Made by a program: the position numbers and the translations under genes. From NCBI GenBank assembly GCA_039815465.1, contig JBCBZG010000021.1:7959-71958 (forward strand): a stretch of 64,000 nt of DNA, given 5' to 3'. This document shows, piece after piece, positions 32,623 to 40,442 of the stretch (position 1 is the first letter of the stretch; each line of letters opens with the position of its first letter). The notes beneath the pieces were generated by a model. It was not told where the DNA came from and did not search any database. It saw nothing but the letters and a program-made list of their open reading frames with translations. The stretch is from Shimia_B sp039815465. Lineage in GTDB: Bacteria > Pseudomonadota > Alphaproteobacteria > Rhodobacterales > Rhodobacteraceae.

Positions 32623-34122
32623 ATGGCAAACCATCTTTATGACAACCTGTTTGGGGTTCACGCAGGGCGCGCGGCGCCGTTCATCCTGCGCGCGGATGGG
32701 GAGGATCTGAGCTTTGCCGCCTTTTTGGGGCTGGCGGCGCGGATGGCCCATGCGCTCGTGGGCGCGGGGCTTGCGCCGGGGGACCGCGTCGTCGTTCAGG
32801 CGGGCAAATCGGCGGAGATGGTCGCGCTTTATGCGGCGACGATCCAGGCGGGGGGCGTGTTTTTGCCGCTCAACACCGCCTACACGGTTGATGAGGTCAG
32901 CTATTTCGTGGGGGACGCCGCCCCGCGCGTGATGGTCTGTGACCCCGGCGCGGTGGAGGCTTTGGCGCCGCTGGCGGCGGAGGCTGGGGCGACTTTGCTG
33001 ACGCTATCGGGCACGGGCGAAGGCACCTTGATGGAGGCTGCGGGCGCGCAACCTGCCGTCTTTGATCCGGTGTCGCGCGGGCCCGATGATCTGGCGTCGC
33101 TGCTCTATACCTCTGGCACCACAGGCCGCTCAAAGGGCGCGATGATGAGCCATGAAAATCTGCTGTCGAACGCGCGCTCGCTGGTGGAGCTGTGGCAGAT
33201 CACGTCCGAGGACACGCTGATCCACGCGCTGCCGATTTTCCACACCCATGGGCTGTTCGTGGCGATGAACACGTCGCTGGTAGCGGGCGCGCAGGTGAAT
33301 TTCATGCGGGCCTTTGACGTCCACGCGATCCTGGATGCGATCCCTAATGCGACGATGCTGATGGGGGTGCCTACGTTCTACACCCGGCTGTTGGCCGAAG
33401 ACCGCCTGACGGCGGGTCACGTGGCGGGGATGCGGCTCTTTATCTCTGGCTCCGCGCCGTTGCTTGCGGAAACGCATGAGGCATTCACGGCACGGACGGG
33501 GCACCGGATCCTGGAGCGCTACGGGATGACGGAGACGAATATGAACACCTCCAACCCCTATGACGGCGACCGCCGGGCGGGGACGGTGGGGCTTCCTTTG
33601 CCGGGGGTGGAGGTGATCGTGGCCGATCCCGAGACCGGCGCGCCGCTGCCGCAGGGGGAGATCGGGATGATCGAGGTGCGCGGCGCGAATGTGTTTCAGG
33701 GCTATTGGCAGATGCCGGAGAAGACGGCCGAAGAGCTGCGCGAGAACGGGTTTTTCATCACTGGTGATCTTGGTCAGTTCAGCGCCGATGGGTATCTGTC
33801 TATCGTGGGGCGGTCGAAGGATCTGATCATCACGGGGGGGTATAATGTGTATCCCAAGGAGATCGAGGATGTGCTGAACGACATCGCGGGCGTGAATGAA
33901 AGCGCCGTGTTTGGCGTAGCCCATGCGGATTTTGGGGAGGCTATTTTGGCCGCCTTGGTGGCGGAGCCGGGGGCTCAGATTGATCTGGCCGCGGTGGAGG
34001 CTGCGGTGAAGGACAAGCTCGCGCGGTTCAAGCACCCGCGGCGCTATGAGGTGCTGGAGGCGCTGCCGCGCAATACCATGGGCAAGGTGCAGAAGAATGT
34101 GCTGCGGGAGAGGTTTGGGTGA
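32623..34122 (+). CDS. matB: Malonyl-CoA synthetase (MatB-like acyl-CoA ligase)
   Basis: 499-aa AMP-forming acyl-CoA ligase. Nucleotide loop LLYTSGTTGRSKGAM near residue 165, substrate/adenylate region RYGMTETNMNTSNPYDGDRRAG near 305 (split by the active-site Thr-Glu), TGDLGQFSADGYLSIVGRSKD, and catalytic Lys in PRNTMGKVQKN at the C-terminus. Length and the MNTSNPYDG/RRAGTVG signature fit malonyl-CoA/methylmalonyl-CoA synthetases. Follows YCII by 37 bases with a GGGGGGG ribosome-site-like stretch. It implies that the pathway, or its imported substrate, yields malonate or a similar diacid; another short diacid cannot be excluded. Confidence 0.87.
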   Translation: MANHLYDNLFGVHAGRAAPFILRADGEDLSFAAFLGLAARMAHALVGAGLAPGDRVVVQAGKSAEMVALYAATIQAGGVFLPLNTAYTVDEVSYFVGDAAPRVMVCDPGAVEALAPLAAEAGATLLTLSGTGEGTLMEAAGAQPAVFDPVSRGPDDLASLLYTSGTTGRSKGAMMSHENLLSNARSLVELWQITSEDTLIHALPIFHTHGLFVAMNTSLVAGAQVNFMRAFDVHAILDAIPNATMLMGVPTFYTRLLAEDRLTAGHVAGMRLFISGSAPLLAETHEAFTARTGHRILERYGMTETNMNTSNPYDGDRRAGTVGLPLPGVEVIVADPETGAPLPQGEIGMIEVRGANVFQGYWQMPEKTAEELRENGFFITGDLGQFSADGYLSIVGRSKDLIITGGYNVYPKEIEDVLNDIAGVNESAVFGVAHADFGEAILAALVAEPGAQIDLAAVEAAVKDKLARFKHPRRYEVLEALPRNTMGKVQKNVLRERFG

Positions 34123-34171
34123 GCTTGCCCGCTTCCTGCTTTGGCCAAGTCAAGCTGACTTGAAAGCTATA

Positions 34172-34244
34172 GCGCCGTTCCGAGGGGTGGCGTTCGCGCC
34201 GCCCCGTGGGGGCGGAACGGCGCGGCCCGGCGGTGCCGCCGGGC
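34172..34244 (-). repeat. GC-rich two-hairpin intergenic repeat, copy C (inverted)
   Basis: Large hairpin (11-bp stem 34172-34182 with 34213-34223), then small hairpin GCCCGGCGG-TG-CCGCCGGGC (34225-34244). Bases 34179-34216 are the exact reverse complement of 26215-26252 in copy B. It lies between convergent matB and the lipoprotein gene. Confidence 0.8.
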
Positions 34245-34272
34245 GAGCGCTTTGGGGCTAAGTGGTCTCTCA

Positions 34273-34542
34273 CTAGAACCGATAAGTAATCGAACACCCT
34301 GCACCTGTGGCCAGCGCATCCTTGCTATCCGCCACGCCGCTCCCCTGGCGGTCGATAGCCTCCTTCAAAATCCCTACGCTCAGCGCTGCGGCGCAGCCTT
34401 GCCATTGGCTGCCGGTGCGCTCGGTGACGTAGTGGGACACGAGCCCGCCCGCGAGCATGTGGACGCCTTTGTCATTGTCGCTAACGCTCACGCTGCCGCA
34501 GGCGGTGAGGAGGATCGGGGCGGTGAGGGCGAGGGTGCGCAT
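34273..34542 (-). CDS. YfiM/DUF2279-like small lipoprotein
   Basis: 89-aa predicted lipoprotein: signal with lipobox LLTAC (lipidated Cys15), then DKGVHMLAGGL, a Gly/Ala-rich helix and KEAIDRQGSGVADSKDALATGAG. This DK-x-x-H ... KE-x-x-D ... D pattern resembles the YfiM/DUF2279 lipoproteins; the match is by eye. Function unknown. Its 3' end faces matB across repeat C. Confidence 0.65.
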   Translation of the reverse strand: MRTLALTAPILLTACGSVSVSDNDKGVHMLAGGLVSHYVTERTGSQWQGCAAALSVGILKEAIDRQGSGVADSKDALATGAGCSITYRF

Positions 34543-34634
34543 GGGCCGGGTCCTGAGCAGAAAGACGGCTCAAGCCTAGCATCGCGCGGCATGTGTTGGG
34601 TCGGTTAGGTTGCGTTGTGGTTAAGCGCGCGCCC

Positions 34635-35240
34635 TTAGCGCTTTGCGCGTTTGCGGCGGGCGAAGGCCAGCGTGGCCAAAGCCCCGCCGAGCAGCACCCC
34701 ACCGGCGGGCAGGGGCACAGGCGCGGCGTCGTAGCTGATCGCGGCGGTAAAGTAACGCTCCCCGCCCGCCGTATTGCTTCCTGCCCAGACGTAGCGTGCG
34801 GCGCCGTCGTGGCCGCTTCTGAACCCCCAGGGGCCGCTGCCATTGGCGCCAAGATCGGTCGTGGGGCTGTAGCTGCCCCAGCCCGTGGTGCTGCCCAGCA
34901 ACGCCGCATCGCCGGATGCCAGCGTTTGGCCGCCATTGGCAAAGGAGAAATCCGTGTCCGACAACGTGAAGGTGCCGATCAGCATCGCCAGCGTGTCAAA
35001 GTCGATCGCACGAATATGGAGGAAGTAGTCAGTCCCATCTGCGAGCGTCGTCGTGTTCGTCTGGCCCGTACCCCAGTTGCCATCGCTGTCTGTGCCAAAC
35101 GAGGTGCCTTGCACCGTGTCGCTGGTGGACAGGTAGACCTCAAAATCGTTGTCGACATTCAGGAACGTCGTCAGGGTCGTGGCCGACGCCTGGGTCGACA
35201 TGAAAAGGCCTGCGGCCAGGGCAAGTGCGCGTGTAAACAT
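34635..35240 (-). CDS. VPLPA-CTERM exported protein
   Basis: 201-aa secreted protein: signal peptide MFTRALALAAGLFMSTQASA, a beta-rich, Gly/Thr/Asp-rich middle and the C-terminal sorting signal VPLPAGGVLLGGALATLAFA followed by RRKRAKR. This tripartite tail is the VPLPA-CTERM signal processed by an exosortase/rhombosortase-like system encoded elsewhere (family knowledge). Likely surface-attached or exopolysaccharide-associated; no specific function is visible. The upstream 114 bases are AT-richer and hold its promoter. Confidence 0.82.
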   Translation of the reverse strand: MFTRALALAAGLFMSTQASATTLTTFLNVDNDFEVYLSTSDTVQGTSFGTDSDGNWGTGQTNTTTLADGTDYFLHIRAIDFDTLAMLIGTFTLSDTDFSFANGGQTLASGDAALLGSTTGWGSYSPTTDLGANGSGPWGFRSGHDGAARYVWAGSNTAGGERYFTAAISYDAAPVPLPAGGVLLGGALATLAFARRKRAKR

Positions 35241-35354
35241 ACCATCCTCCGTTATTGGCCCGGCTATCGGTCAAATTTGTCAGAAAAATGGTATGTGTGG
35301 CCAAGGCGCGAAACCTGTGCAGCTTGTGTGGGCTGCGTGCCACAGGGGGGGACC

Positions 35355-35720
35355 TCAGTCCGCCGGACGCGCCTCAATCGGAACCGTTGCGCGCAATTCG
35401 GTGCCGGACGCGTCGTAGACCAGCAAGAGCTGGGAGCGCGTCACCACCAGCAGCGCATCGGGCGTTTGTGTGACGGCGAGCGCCTCCTCCCCCTCTGGGA
35501 GTGTGAGGGAGGGGGGGAGCGCCAGCGCTGGGGCTGAAGCAGGGGCCACAGCAGGGACGGGCGCGGGCGCATTCAGGCGCATGACAAGCAGCACGACGAT
35601 TGTTAAGACGCCCAAGATCATCGTGGCCGTCAGTGTCGTCACCAGCCGTCGCAGAAAGCGCAGGTTGCGGGCGTCTTCGGCGGATAGATCGTCAACCGCT
35701 GACTTGGGGCTATCCGTCAT
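35355..35720 (-). CDS. DUF6476-like membrane protein
   Basis: 121-aa protein with one membrane helix (about 30-53, LTATMILGVLTIVVLLVM), an Ala/Pro-rich linker (PAPVPAVAPASAPALALPP) and a periplasmic beta-strand-rich end (TQTPDALLVVTRSQLLLVYDASG). I recognise it as the DUF6476-type protein encoded divergently from RluA-family synthases in Rhodobacterales. Start at ATG 35720; the frame remains open upstream but would overlap the synthase gene extensively. Function unknown. Confidence 0.7.
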   Translation of the reverse strand: MTDSPKSAVDDLSAEDARNLRFLRRLVTTLTATMILGVLTIVVLLVMRLNAPAPVPAVAPASAPALALPPSLTLPEGEEALAVTQTPDALLVVTRSQLLLVYDASGTELRATVPIEARPAD

Positions 35721-36759
35721 TTCCGAGACCACCATCACCTTTGCCATCGGGCTCGACCCGCCTGGGCGTCTTGATAAGGCGCTGGCCCGTGATGTGCCAG
35801 GGGAAGCGGCGCTGTCGCGTTCGCGGCTGGCGCGGCTTTTGGCCGACGGGGCGGTGTCTGTGGACGGCGCTGTGGTGCGTGACGCCAAGGCCAAGGTCGC
35901 GGCGGGGGCTGAGGTGGCGATCAGCGTTCCGCGCGCAGTGCCGCTTGATGCCGCGGCTGAGGCGATCCCGCTGGAGGTCATCTACGAGGACGCGGCGCTG
36001 ATCGTGGTCAACAAGCCCGCGGGCATGGCGGTGCACCCGGCCCCCGGCACGCCGTCGGGCACGCTCGTGAACGCGCTCTTGCACCATGCGGGCGACAGCC
36101 TGTCGGGCATCGGCGGGGTGGAGCGGCCCGGCATCGTGCACCGGATCGACAAAAACACCACGGGGCTTTTGGTGGTGGCGAAGTCGGACGCCGCGCACCA
36201 GGGCCTGGCCGCGCAGTTCGAAGCGCATTCCGTCGACCGGCTTTACCGGGCGCTCTGCTACGGCGCGCCGTCGGCTGCGGACCCGCGTTTGCGGGGGCTG
36301 CGCGGTGTGAGTTTTGAGTCGGGCGGGGTGATCAAAATCACCTCGGGCCTCGCGCGGCACCGCACAGACCGCCAGCGGCAGGCGGTTTATTTCGACGGGC
36401 AAGGGCGGCACGCCGTAACACGAGCCCGCGTTTTGCAGGCGTTTGGTGCGCCAGCGCAGGTCTCACTGCTCGAATGTCAACTTGAGACGGGACGCACGCA
36501 CCAGATCCGGGTGCATCTGGCCTATGCCGGTCACGGGCTGCTCGGCGACCCGGTTTACGGGAACCCGCGCAAGCTCAAGAAAGGGGCGCTAAGCCCCTCA
36601 TCCATTGAAGAAATTTCGCAGTTTCCGCGGCAGGCGCTCCATGCCGCGACGCTGGGATTTCAGCACCCGATCACGGGCGAAATGCTGCGCTTTGAGGCGC
36701 CTCTGCCAGGCGATTTCGCAGCCCTCGCCCGGTCTGTAACGCACAGCACGGGTGCGTGA
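35704..36759 (+). CDS. RluA/RluD-family 23S rRNA pseudouridine synthase
   Basis: Pseudouridine synthase of about 351 aa: N-terminal S4 RNA-binding domain (RLDKALARDVPGEAALSRSRLARL region, split by a turn) and an RluA catalytic domain with VVNKPAGMAVHPAPG and the catalytic Asp149 in HRIDKNTTGLLVV. C-terminal QLETGRTHQIRVHLAYAGHGLLGDPVYG is typical. RluD is the nearest family by layout, modifying helix 69 of 23S rRNA, but RluC cannot be excluded. No ATG fits; a TTG at 35704 is my best start, which overlaps the divergent DUF6476 start by 17 bases. Start uncertain. Confidence 0.83.
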   Translation: MGLSVISETTITFAIGLDPPGRLDKALARDVPGEAALSRSRLARLLADGAVSVDGAVVRDAKAKVAAGAEVAISVPRAVPLDAAAEAIPLEVIYEDAALIVVNKPAGMAVHPAPGTPSGTLVNALLHHAGDSLSGIGGVERPGIVHRIDKNTTGLLVVAKSDAAHQGLAAQFEAHSVDRLYRALCYGAPSAADPRLRGLRGVSFESGGVIKITSGLARHRTDRQRQAVYFDGQGRHAVTRARVLQAFGAPAQVSLLECQLETGRTHQIRVHLAYAGHGLLGDPVYGNPRKLKKGALSPSSIEEISQFPRQALHAATLGFQHPITGEMLRFEAPLPGDFAALARSVTHSTGA

Positions 36760-36814
36760 GCGCCATGGCGAACGCAGAAAACGCGCGCTAGTCTCATTTT
36801 CAACGACGCGGAGA

Positions 36815-36844
36815 CTTGAAACCGTTCGGTTCAGTTTCTACATC
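36815..36844 (+). promoter_or_regulatory. Promoter of rpoH
   Basis: CTTGAAA (36815-36821), 17 bases, then TACATC (36839-36844), 52 bases before the rpoH start. This spacing suits either the vegetative sigma factor or a sigma-32-type promoter (CTTGAAA is close to the heat-shock -35), so autoregulation is possible. Confidence 0.45.
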
Positions 36845-36895
36845 ATGTTAAACGCCGTTACATTGCGCGGCGGCCTGAACGACTTGGAGGATATC

Positions 36896-37789
36896 ATGGC
36901 CAATTACGCAAACCTCCCCGCACCGACACCTGAGGGCGGGCTCAACCGCTACATGCAGGATATTCGGAAGTTCCCGATGCTGGAGCCGGAAGAGGAATAC
37001 ATGCTTGCCAAAGCCTGGGTCGAAAAAGAGGACACAGGCGCGGCGCACAAGATGGTGACATCGCACCTGCGCTTGGCCGCAAAGATCGCCATGGGCTATC
37101 GTGGCTACGGGCTGCCGCAGGCGGAGGTGATCTCCGAGGCGAATGTGGGCCTGATGCAGGCTGTGAAGCGGTTCGACCCCGAAAAGGGCTTCCGCCTGGC
37201 GACCTACGCCATGTGGTGGATCCGGGCCTCGATCCAGGAGTACATTCTGCGGTCCTGGAGCCTGGTGAAGCTGGGCACGACAAGCGCGCAAAAGAAGCTG
37301 TTTTTCAACCTGCGCAAGGCGAAGGCCCGGATTGGCGCGCTGGAGGAGGGCGACCTGCGGCCAGAGAACGTGGCGCGCATTGCCAATGACCTGGGCGTGA
37401 CGGAGACGGAAGTGATCTCCATGAACCGGCGGTTGTCGGGGGGGGATGCGTCGCTCAACGCTATGGTGGGGTCCGAGGATGACAGTGCCACCCAGTGGCA
37501 GGATTGGCTCGAGGATGAGGATGCCGACCAGGCGGGCGATTATGAGGCCCGCGACGAGCTGACCGCGCGGCGGGAGCTGTTGGCGGAGGCCATGGGCGTG
37601 CTCAATGAGCGCGAGCGTGACATCCTGGTCCAGCGTCGCCTGTCGGAAGAGACGGTCACGCTGGAGGACCTGTCGGGCCAGTATGATGTGAGCCGCGAGC
37701 GCATCCGCCAGATCGAGGTGCGGGCGTTTGAAAAGCTGCAAAAGCGTATGCGGGACCTCGCGCGCGACAAAGGGATGATCGCGGCATAA
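36896..37789 (+). CDS. rpoH: RNA polymerase sigma-32 factor RpoH
   Basis: Heat-shock sigma factor of 297 aa. Region 2 contains GYRGYGLPQAEVISEANVGL and RLATYAMWWIRASIQEYILR (the -10 recognition helix); the RpoH box QKKLFFNLRKAK follows at about residue 135; region 4 ends with SGQYDVSRERIRQIEVRAFEKLQKRM, the -35 helix. ATG at 36896 follows a strong TTGGAGGATA ribosome site. Many Rhodobacterales have two rpoH genes; which one this is cannot be told here. Followed by hairpins of repeat family F. Confidence 0.95.
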   Translation: MANYANLPAPTPEGGLNRYMQDIRKFPMLEPEEEYMLAKAWVEKEDTGAAHKMVTSHLRLAAKIAMGYRGYGLPQAEVISEANVGLMQAVKRFDPEKGFRLATYAMWWIRASIQEYILRSWSLVKLGTTSAQKKLFFNLRKAKARIGALEEGDLRPENVARIANDLGVTETEVISMNRRLSGGDASLNAMVGSEDDSATQWQDWLEDEDADQAGDYEARDELTARRELLAEAMGVLNERERDILVQRRLSEETVTLEDLSGQYDVSRERIRQIEVRAFEKLQKRMRDLARDKGMIAA

Positions 37790-37815
37790 CCCGACGGTGG
37801 CGCGTGCGATCAGCG

Positions 37816-37888
37816 GCGGGCCCACCCGCCTCCCTTCTGCGCCAGCTGACGCTGGCTTGAACCTAAGGGGGCCGCGCTGCGCGCGGCC
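37816..37888 (+). repeat. Intergenic repeat family F, copy 1
   Basis: Starts GGCGGGCCC, then CCTCCCTTCTGCGCCAGC, a GCCAGC/GCTGGC hairpin (37841-37856), TTGAAC, a short A/G run and a GGCCGCGC-TGC-GCGCGGCC hairpin (37870-37888). Copy 2 at 44850-44920 shares the whole layout and most bases. Confidence 0.75.
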
Positions 37889-37952
37889 TTCGTCTCGTGT
37901 GGTGGGGTTGGTCTATGTGGTGGCCCCGCGCAGCGGCCACCGCCGCGCATGG

Positions 37953-37973
37953 AAGAGTTTTTGAAAAACTCTT
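37953..37973. terminator. Symmetric terminator-like hairpin
   Basis: AAGAGTTTTT-G-AAAAACTCTT, a perfect inverted repeat with T-runs on both strands, preceded and followed by G/C-rich bases. It could act as a bidirectional terminator for rpoH read-through. Confidence 0.5.
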
Positions 37974-38150
37974 GGCCCCTGCGGAGGGGGCGGCGGTTTG
38001 GGGTGGTTTCAGTGCGGCGGGCGTTCGTTGCGGGCGCAAAGTGTCGCTTGGGCAGAAAGGGGCTTCTGGCGTCGTGGCTTTTGGCCCATGTTTGGGCTCG
38101 CGTGGTGCGGCTACCTGGGCGCGCCGCGGTAGCCGGGGGGGGGGAGAGCT

Positions 38151-39128
38151 ATGACACATGTAAGGTGGGGCATCTTGGGGGCCGCGAAGTTCGCGCGCGA
38201 GCATATGGGCCCCGCGATCCACGCGGCGCGCGGGGCAGCGCTTGTGGCTGTCGCCTCCCGCGATGTTGCGAAAGTTGCGCCATTCCAGGCCTTTGCGCCC
38301 GGCTGCCGGGCGGAGAGTGACTATGACGCGCTCCTCGCAGCGGACGACATTGACGCCGTCTACATCCCGTTGCCCAACCATCTGCATGTCCCCTGGGCGC
38401 TGCGCGCGCTGGAGGCGGGCAAGCATGTGCTGGTCGAAAAGCCCGCCACGCTGCACGCCGCAGAGTTTGACGCGTTGATTGAGGCGCGCGGGCGGGCCGG
38501 GCGGCTCGCGGCAGAGGCGTACATGATCGTCCATCACCCCCAGTGGCAGCGGGCGCGGCACCTGGTCATGGACGGCGCCATCGGCACGTTGCGCCACATC
38601 CGCGGCGCGTTCAGCTTTGATAACTCAGCCGATACTCACAACATCCGCAACACCGCGGGTGTGGGCGGCGGTGGGTTGCGCGACATCGGCGTCTATGTCT
38701 TTGGCGCCGCGCGCTACGTCACCCGTGAGGAGCCGGAGGTCACCGCCGCGCGCCTGCGCTTTGAGCAGGATTTCGACACGTTTGCCGATGTCGAGGCGAT
38801 CTTGCCCAGTGGTGTGACCTATTCGGCCTATGTCTCCACCCGGATGCACCCGACCCAGTCCATGGAGTTTCACGGCACGGGCGGGCTGATGCGTCTGACG
38901 GCCCCCTTTAACCCCAATGTTTACGACGGCGCGCGGATCGAAATCCACCAGCCCGGCCTCGGGCTTCGGGTGGAGCGGTTCCCGGGCGCCAACCACTATG
39001 TGACACAGGTCGAAAGCTTCTCTAAAGCGGCCATGAGCGGTGAGGCCTATGAGCCGTCGCTGGAGTTTTCGCGGGGCACGCAAGTGATGATCGACCGCGT
39101 GCTTGAGATTGGAAAGGTGCTGCGCTGA
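38151..39128 (+). CDS. Gfo/Idh/MocA-family oxidoreductase
   Basis: 325-aa NAD(P)-dependent dehydrogenase. Rossmann motif WGILGAAKFAREHMGPAI at the N-terminus, the family EKPATLHAAEFDAL motif near residue 95, and the C-terminal alpha/beta domain with GGGGLRDIGVYVFGAARYV carrying the typical D-x-G/H positions. Members oxidise sugars, inositols or related polyols; the substrate is not evident. ATG follows a G-rich ribosome site and the stop overlaps the DUF4389 start as TGATG. Confidence 0.85.
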   Translation: MTHVRWGILGAAKFAREHMGPAIHAARGAALVAVASRDVAKVAPFQAFAPGCRAESDYDALLAADDIDAVYIPLPNHLHVPWALRALEAGKHVLVEKPATLHAAEFDALIEARGRAGRLAAEAYMIVHHPQWQRARHLVMDGAIGTLRHIRGAFSFDNSADTHNIRNTAGVGGGGLRDIGVYVFGAARYVTREEPEVTAARLRFEQDFDTFADVEAILPSGVTYSAYVSTRMHPTQSMEFHGTGGLMRLTAPFNPNVYDGARIEIHQPGLGLRVERFPGANHYVTQVESFSKAAMSGEAYEPSLEFSRGTQVMIDRVLEIGKVLR

Positions 39129-39439
39129 TGGCTGACCCGAATGAATTTGACGACGTTATGCCCGACAATAACGCCCGCCCAAAGACCCATGTGATTGAGG
39201 AGGGGCTGGGCGCGCGGCTCATCACCTCTGTCATCATTTGGGTGATGATCCAGTTCGCGGGCACGCTGATCGGCATTGTGACGGTGGTGCAGTATGTGTT
39301 CCTACTGATCGATCAGAAGCGCCCCAATGCGCGGCTCGCGGCCTTTGGCGAGGATCTGGGGATCTGGGTGGCCAAGGCGGTGCGCTATCAGGCGGGGGCG
39401 AGCGAGGTGAAGCCCTGGCCGTGGACGGAGCTAGATTAG
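39128..39439 (+). CDS. DUF4389 membrane protein
   Basis: 103-aa protein of the DUF4389 family with one or two membrane segments (SVIIWVMIQFAGTLIGIVTVVQYVFLLI, about 33-61, split at the Gly). N-terminal acidic region and the RPNARLAAFGEDLGIWVAKAVRYQAG segment are typical. Translationally coupled to the oxidoreductase; its 3' end overlaps the convergent LysR gene by four bases. Function unknown. Confidence 0.8.
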   Translation: MADPNEFDDVMPDNNARPKTHVIEEGLGARLITSVIIWVMIQFAGTLIGIVTVVQYVFLLIDQKRPNARLAAFGEDLGIWVAKAVRYQAGASEVKPWPWTELD

Positions 39440-40359
39440 GCGTTTAGGCCACCGTTCCGGTACGCATTGAGCGTGGTGGGGATGAGCTCGGCCATGAGGT
39501 CGAACACGAGCCGGATCTTGCGGCTGGTGTGAAGTTCCTTGTGGGTGGTGAGCCAGACGGGGAAGTCAAACTCAAGCTTGTCTGCCAGAAGCGGGCGCAG
39601 GCCGGGCGTGCGTGCGATCAGGGCTGAGTCGAGTACCGATATCCCAAAGCCCTGTTTCACGAGTTCAAAGCCCACGAGCGAATCCTCTGACGTGATGCGA
39701 AAATGGTCCTCGGTCACGGGCACGCCGCGGGGCCGGAGGAAGTCGGTGAAGAGTTTGGGCGAGCCGTAGGCGATGAAGTCGTGGCTCGCGAGGTCGGCGA
39801 GGGTGCTGGGCGTGCCGCGGCGATCCAGATAGATGTCAGAGGCGACAAACTGCCCCTTTGCGTCCAAGAGTTTGCGCGCGATGAGGTCGGGTGCCTCCGG
39901 CCTGACATGGCGGATGGCGATGTCGGCCTCGCGCCGCTGGATATCGCGGAGCGCATCATCGGCGACCACGTCCACGCGCAGGTTGGGGGCTCGTTCCCGG
40001 AGCGCCGCGAGGATCGGGGGCAGCGAGTGGGCCGAATAGATCGCAGATGCGGTGATCGCGATGCGCCCGTCTATGGTCTGGATTTGCCCGGCTGCAGAGA
40101 GCGACACGCGCGCGGCGGCGTCGCGCATGGCCGCCACATGGGCCGCGAGGCTGCGCCCGGTTGGGGTGGGGTCGAGCCCACGCCCGACCCGTTCGAATAG
40201 CGTGACGCCAAGCTCCTCCTCCAGCGCGGCGACTTGGCGGCCGAGCGTCGGTTGGGTGACGCCGAGGGCGCGGGCGGCAGCGGATAGCGTGCCTTCTTCC
40301 ACAGTGGCGAGGAAGGCGCGGGCGTGGTTCCAATCAAAGGAGACATGGGTCCAATTCAT
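39436..40359 (-). CDS. LysR-family transcriptional regulator
   Basis: 307-aa regulator. N-terminal winged helix-turn-helix (FLATVEEGTLSAAARALGVTQPTLGRQVAALE region, about 15-60) and a periplasmic-binding-protein-like effector domain. The start at 40359 gives MNWTHVSFDWNHARAF, the usual LysR beginning; an upstream ATG adds 15 unlikely residues. It is divergent from the methyltransferase gene with an 83-base gap containing overlapping ATGTATGCAT sequence, so that gene is its most likely target (inference). Confidence 0.88.
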   Translation of the reverse strand: MNWTHVSFDWNHARAFLATVEEGTLSAAARALGVTQPTLGRQVAALEEELGVTLFERVGRGLDPTPTGRSLAAHVAAMRDAAARVSLSAAGQIQTIDGRIAITASAIYSAHSLPPILAALRERAPNLRVDVVADDALRDIQRREADIAIRHVRPEAPDLIARKLLDAKGQFVASDIYLDRRGTPSTLADLASHDFIAYGSPKLFTDFLRPRGVPVTEDHFRITSEDSLVGFELVKQGFGISVLDSALIARTPGLRPLLADKLEFDFPVWLTTHKELHTSRKIRLVFDLMAELIPTTLNAYRNGGLNA

Positions 40360-40442
40360 GCGTTCATGTATGCATGATCTGCGGAAATTGGCAATTCTGT
40401 GCATTTGCGCATGGTGCTATAGCTCCGGCAAAGGAGACCGAG

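Larger units (their letters stand above)
37790..38150. other. Hairpin-rich non-coding gap after rpoH
   Basis: 361 bases with no credible gene; open frames here are Arg/Ala-rich and lack matching start signals. It holds repeat family F copy 1 (37816-37888), a perfect 10-bp inverted repeat with AAGAGTTTTT arms (37953-37973) that looks like a bidirectional terminator, and a G-rich stretch leading to the next ribosome site. Confidence 0.6.

Noticed and set aside
19564..34122. Genomic island borders (tRNA, integrase, transposase)
   Set aside because: No mobility gene or attachment-site duplication is visible around the catabolic block; only the GC-rich repeats flank part of it.
37897..38320. Short plus-strand frames before the oxidoreductase
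   Set aside because: They cross terminator hairpins and overlap the real gene out of frame.
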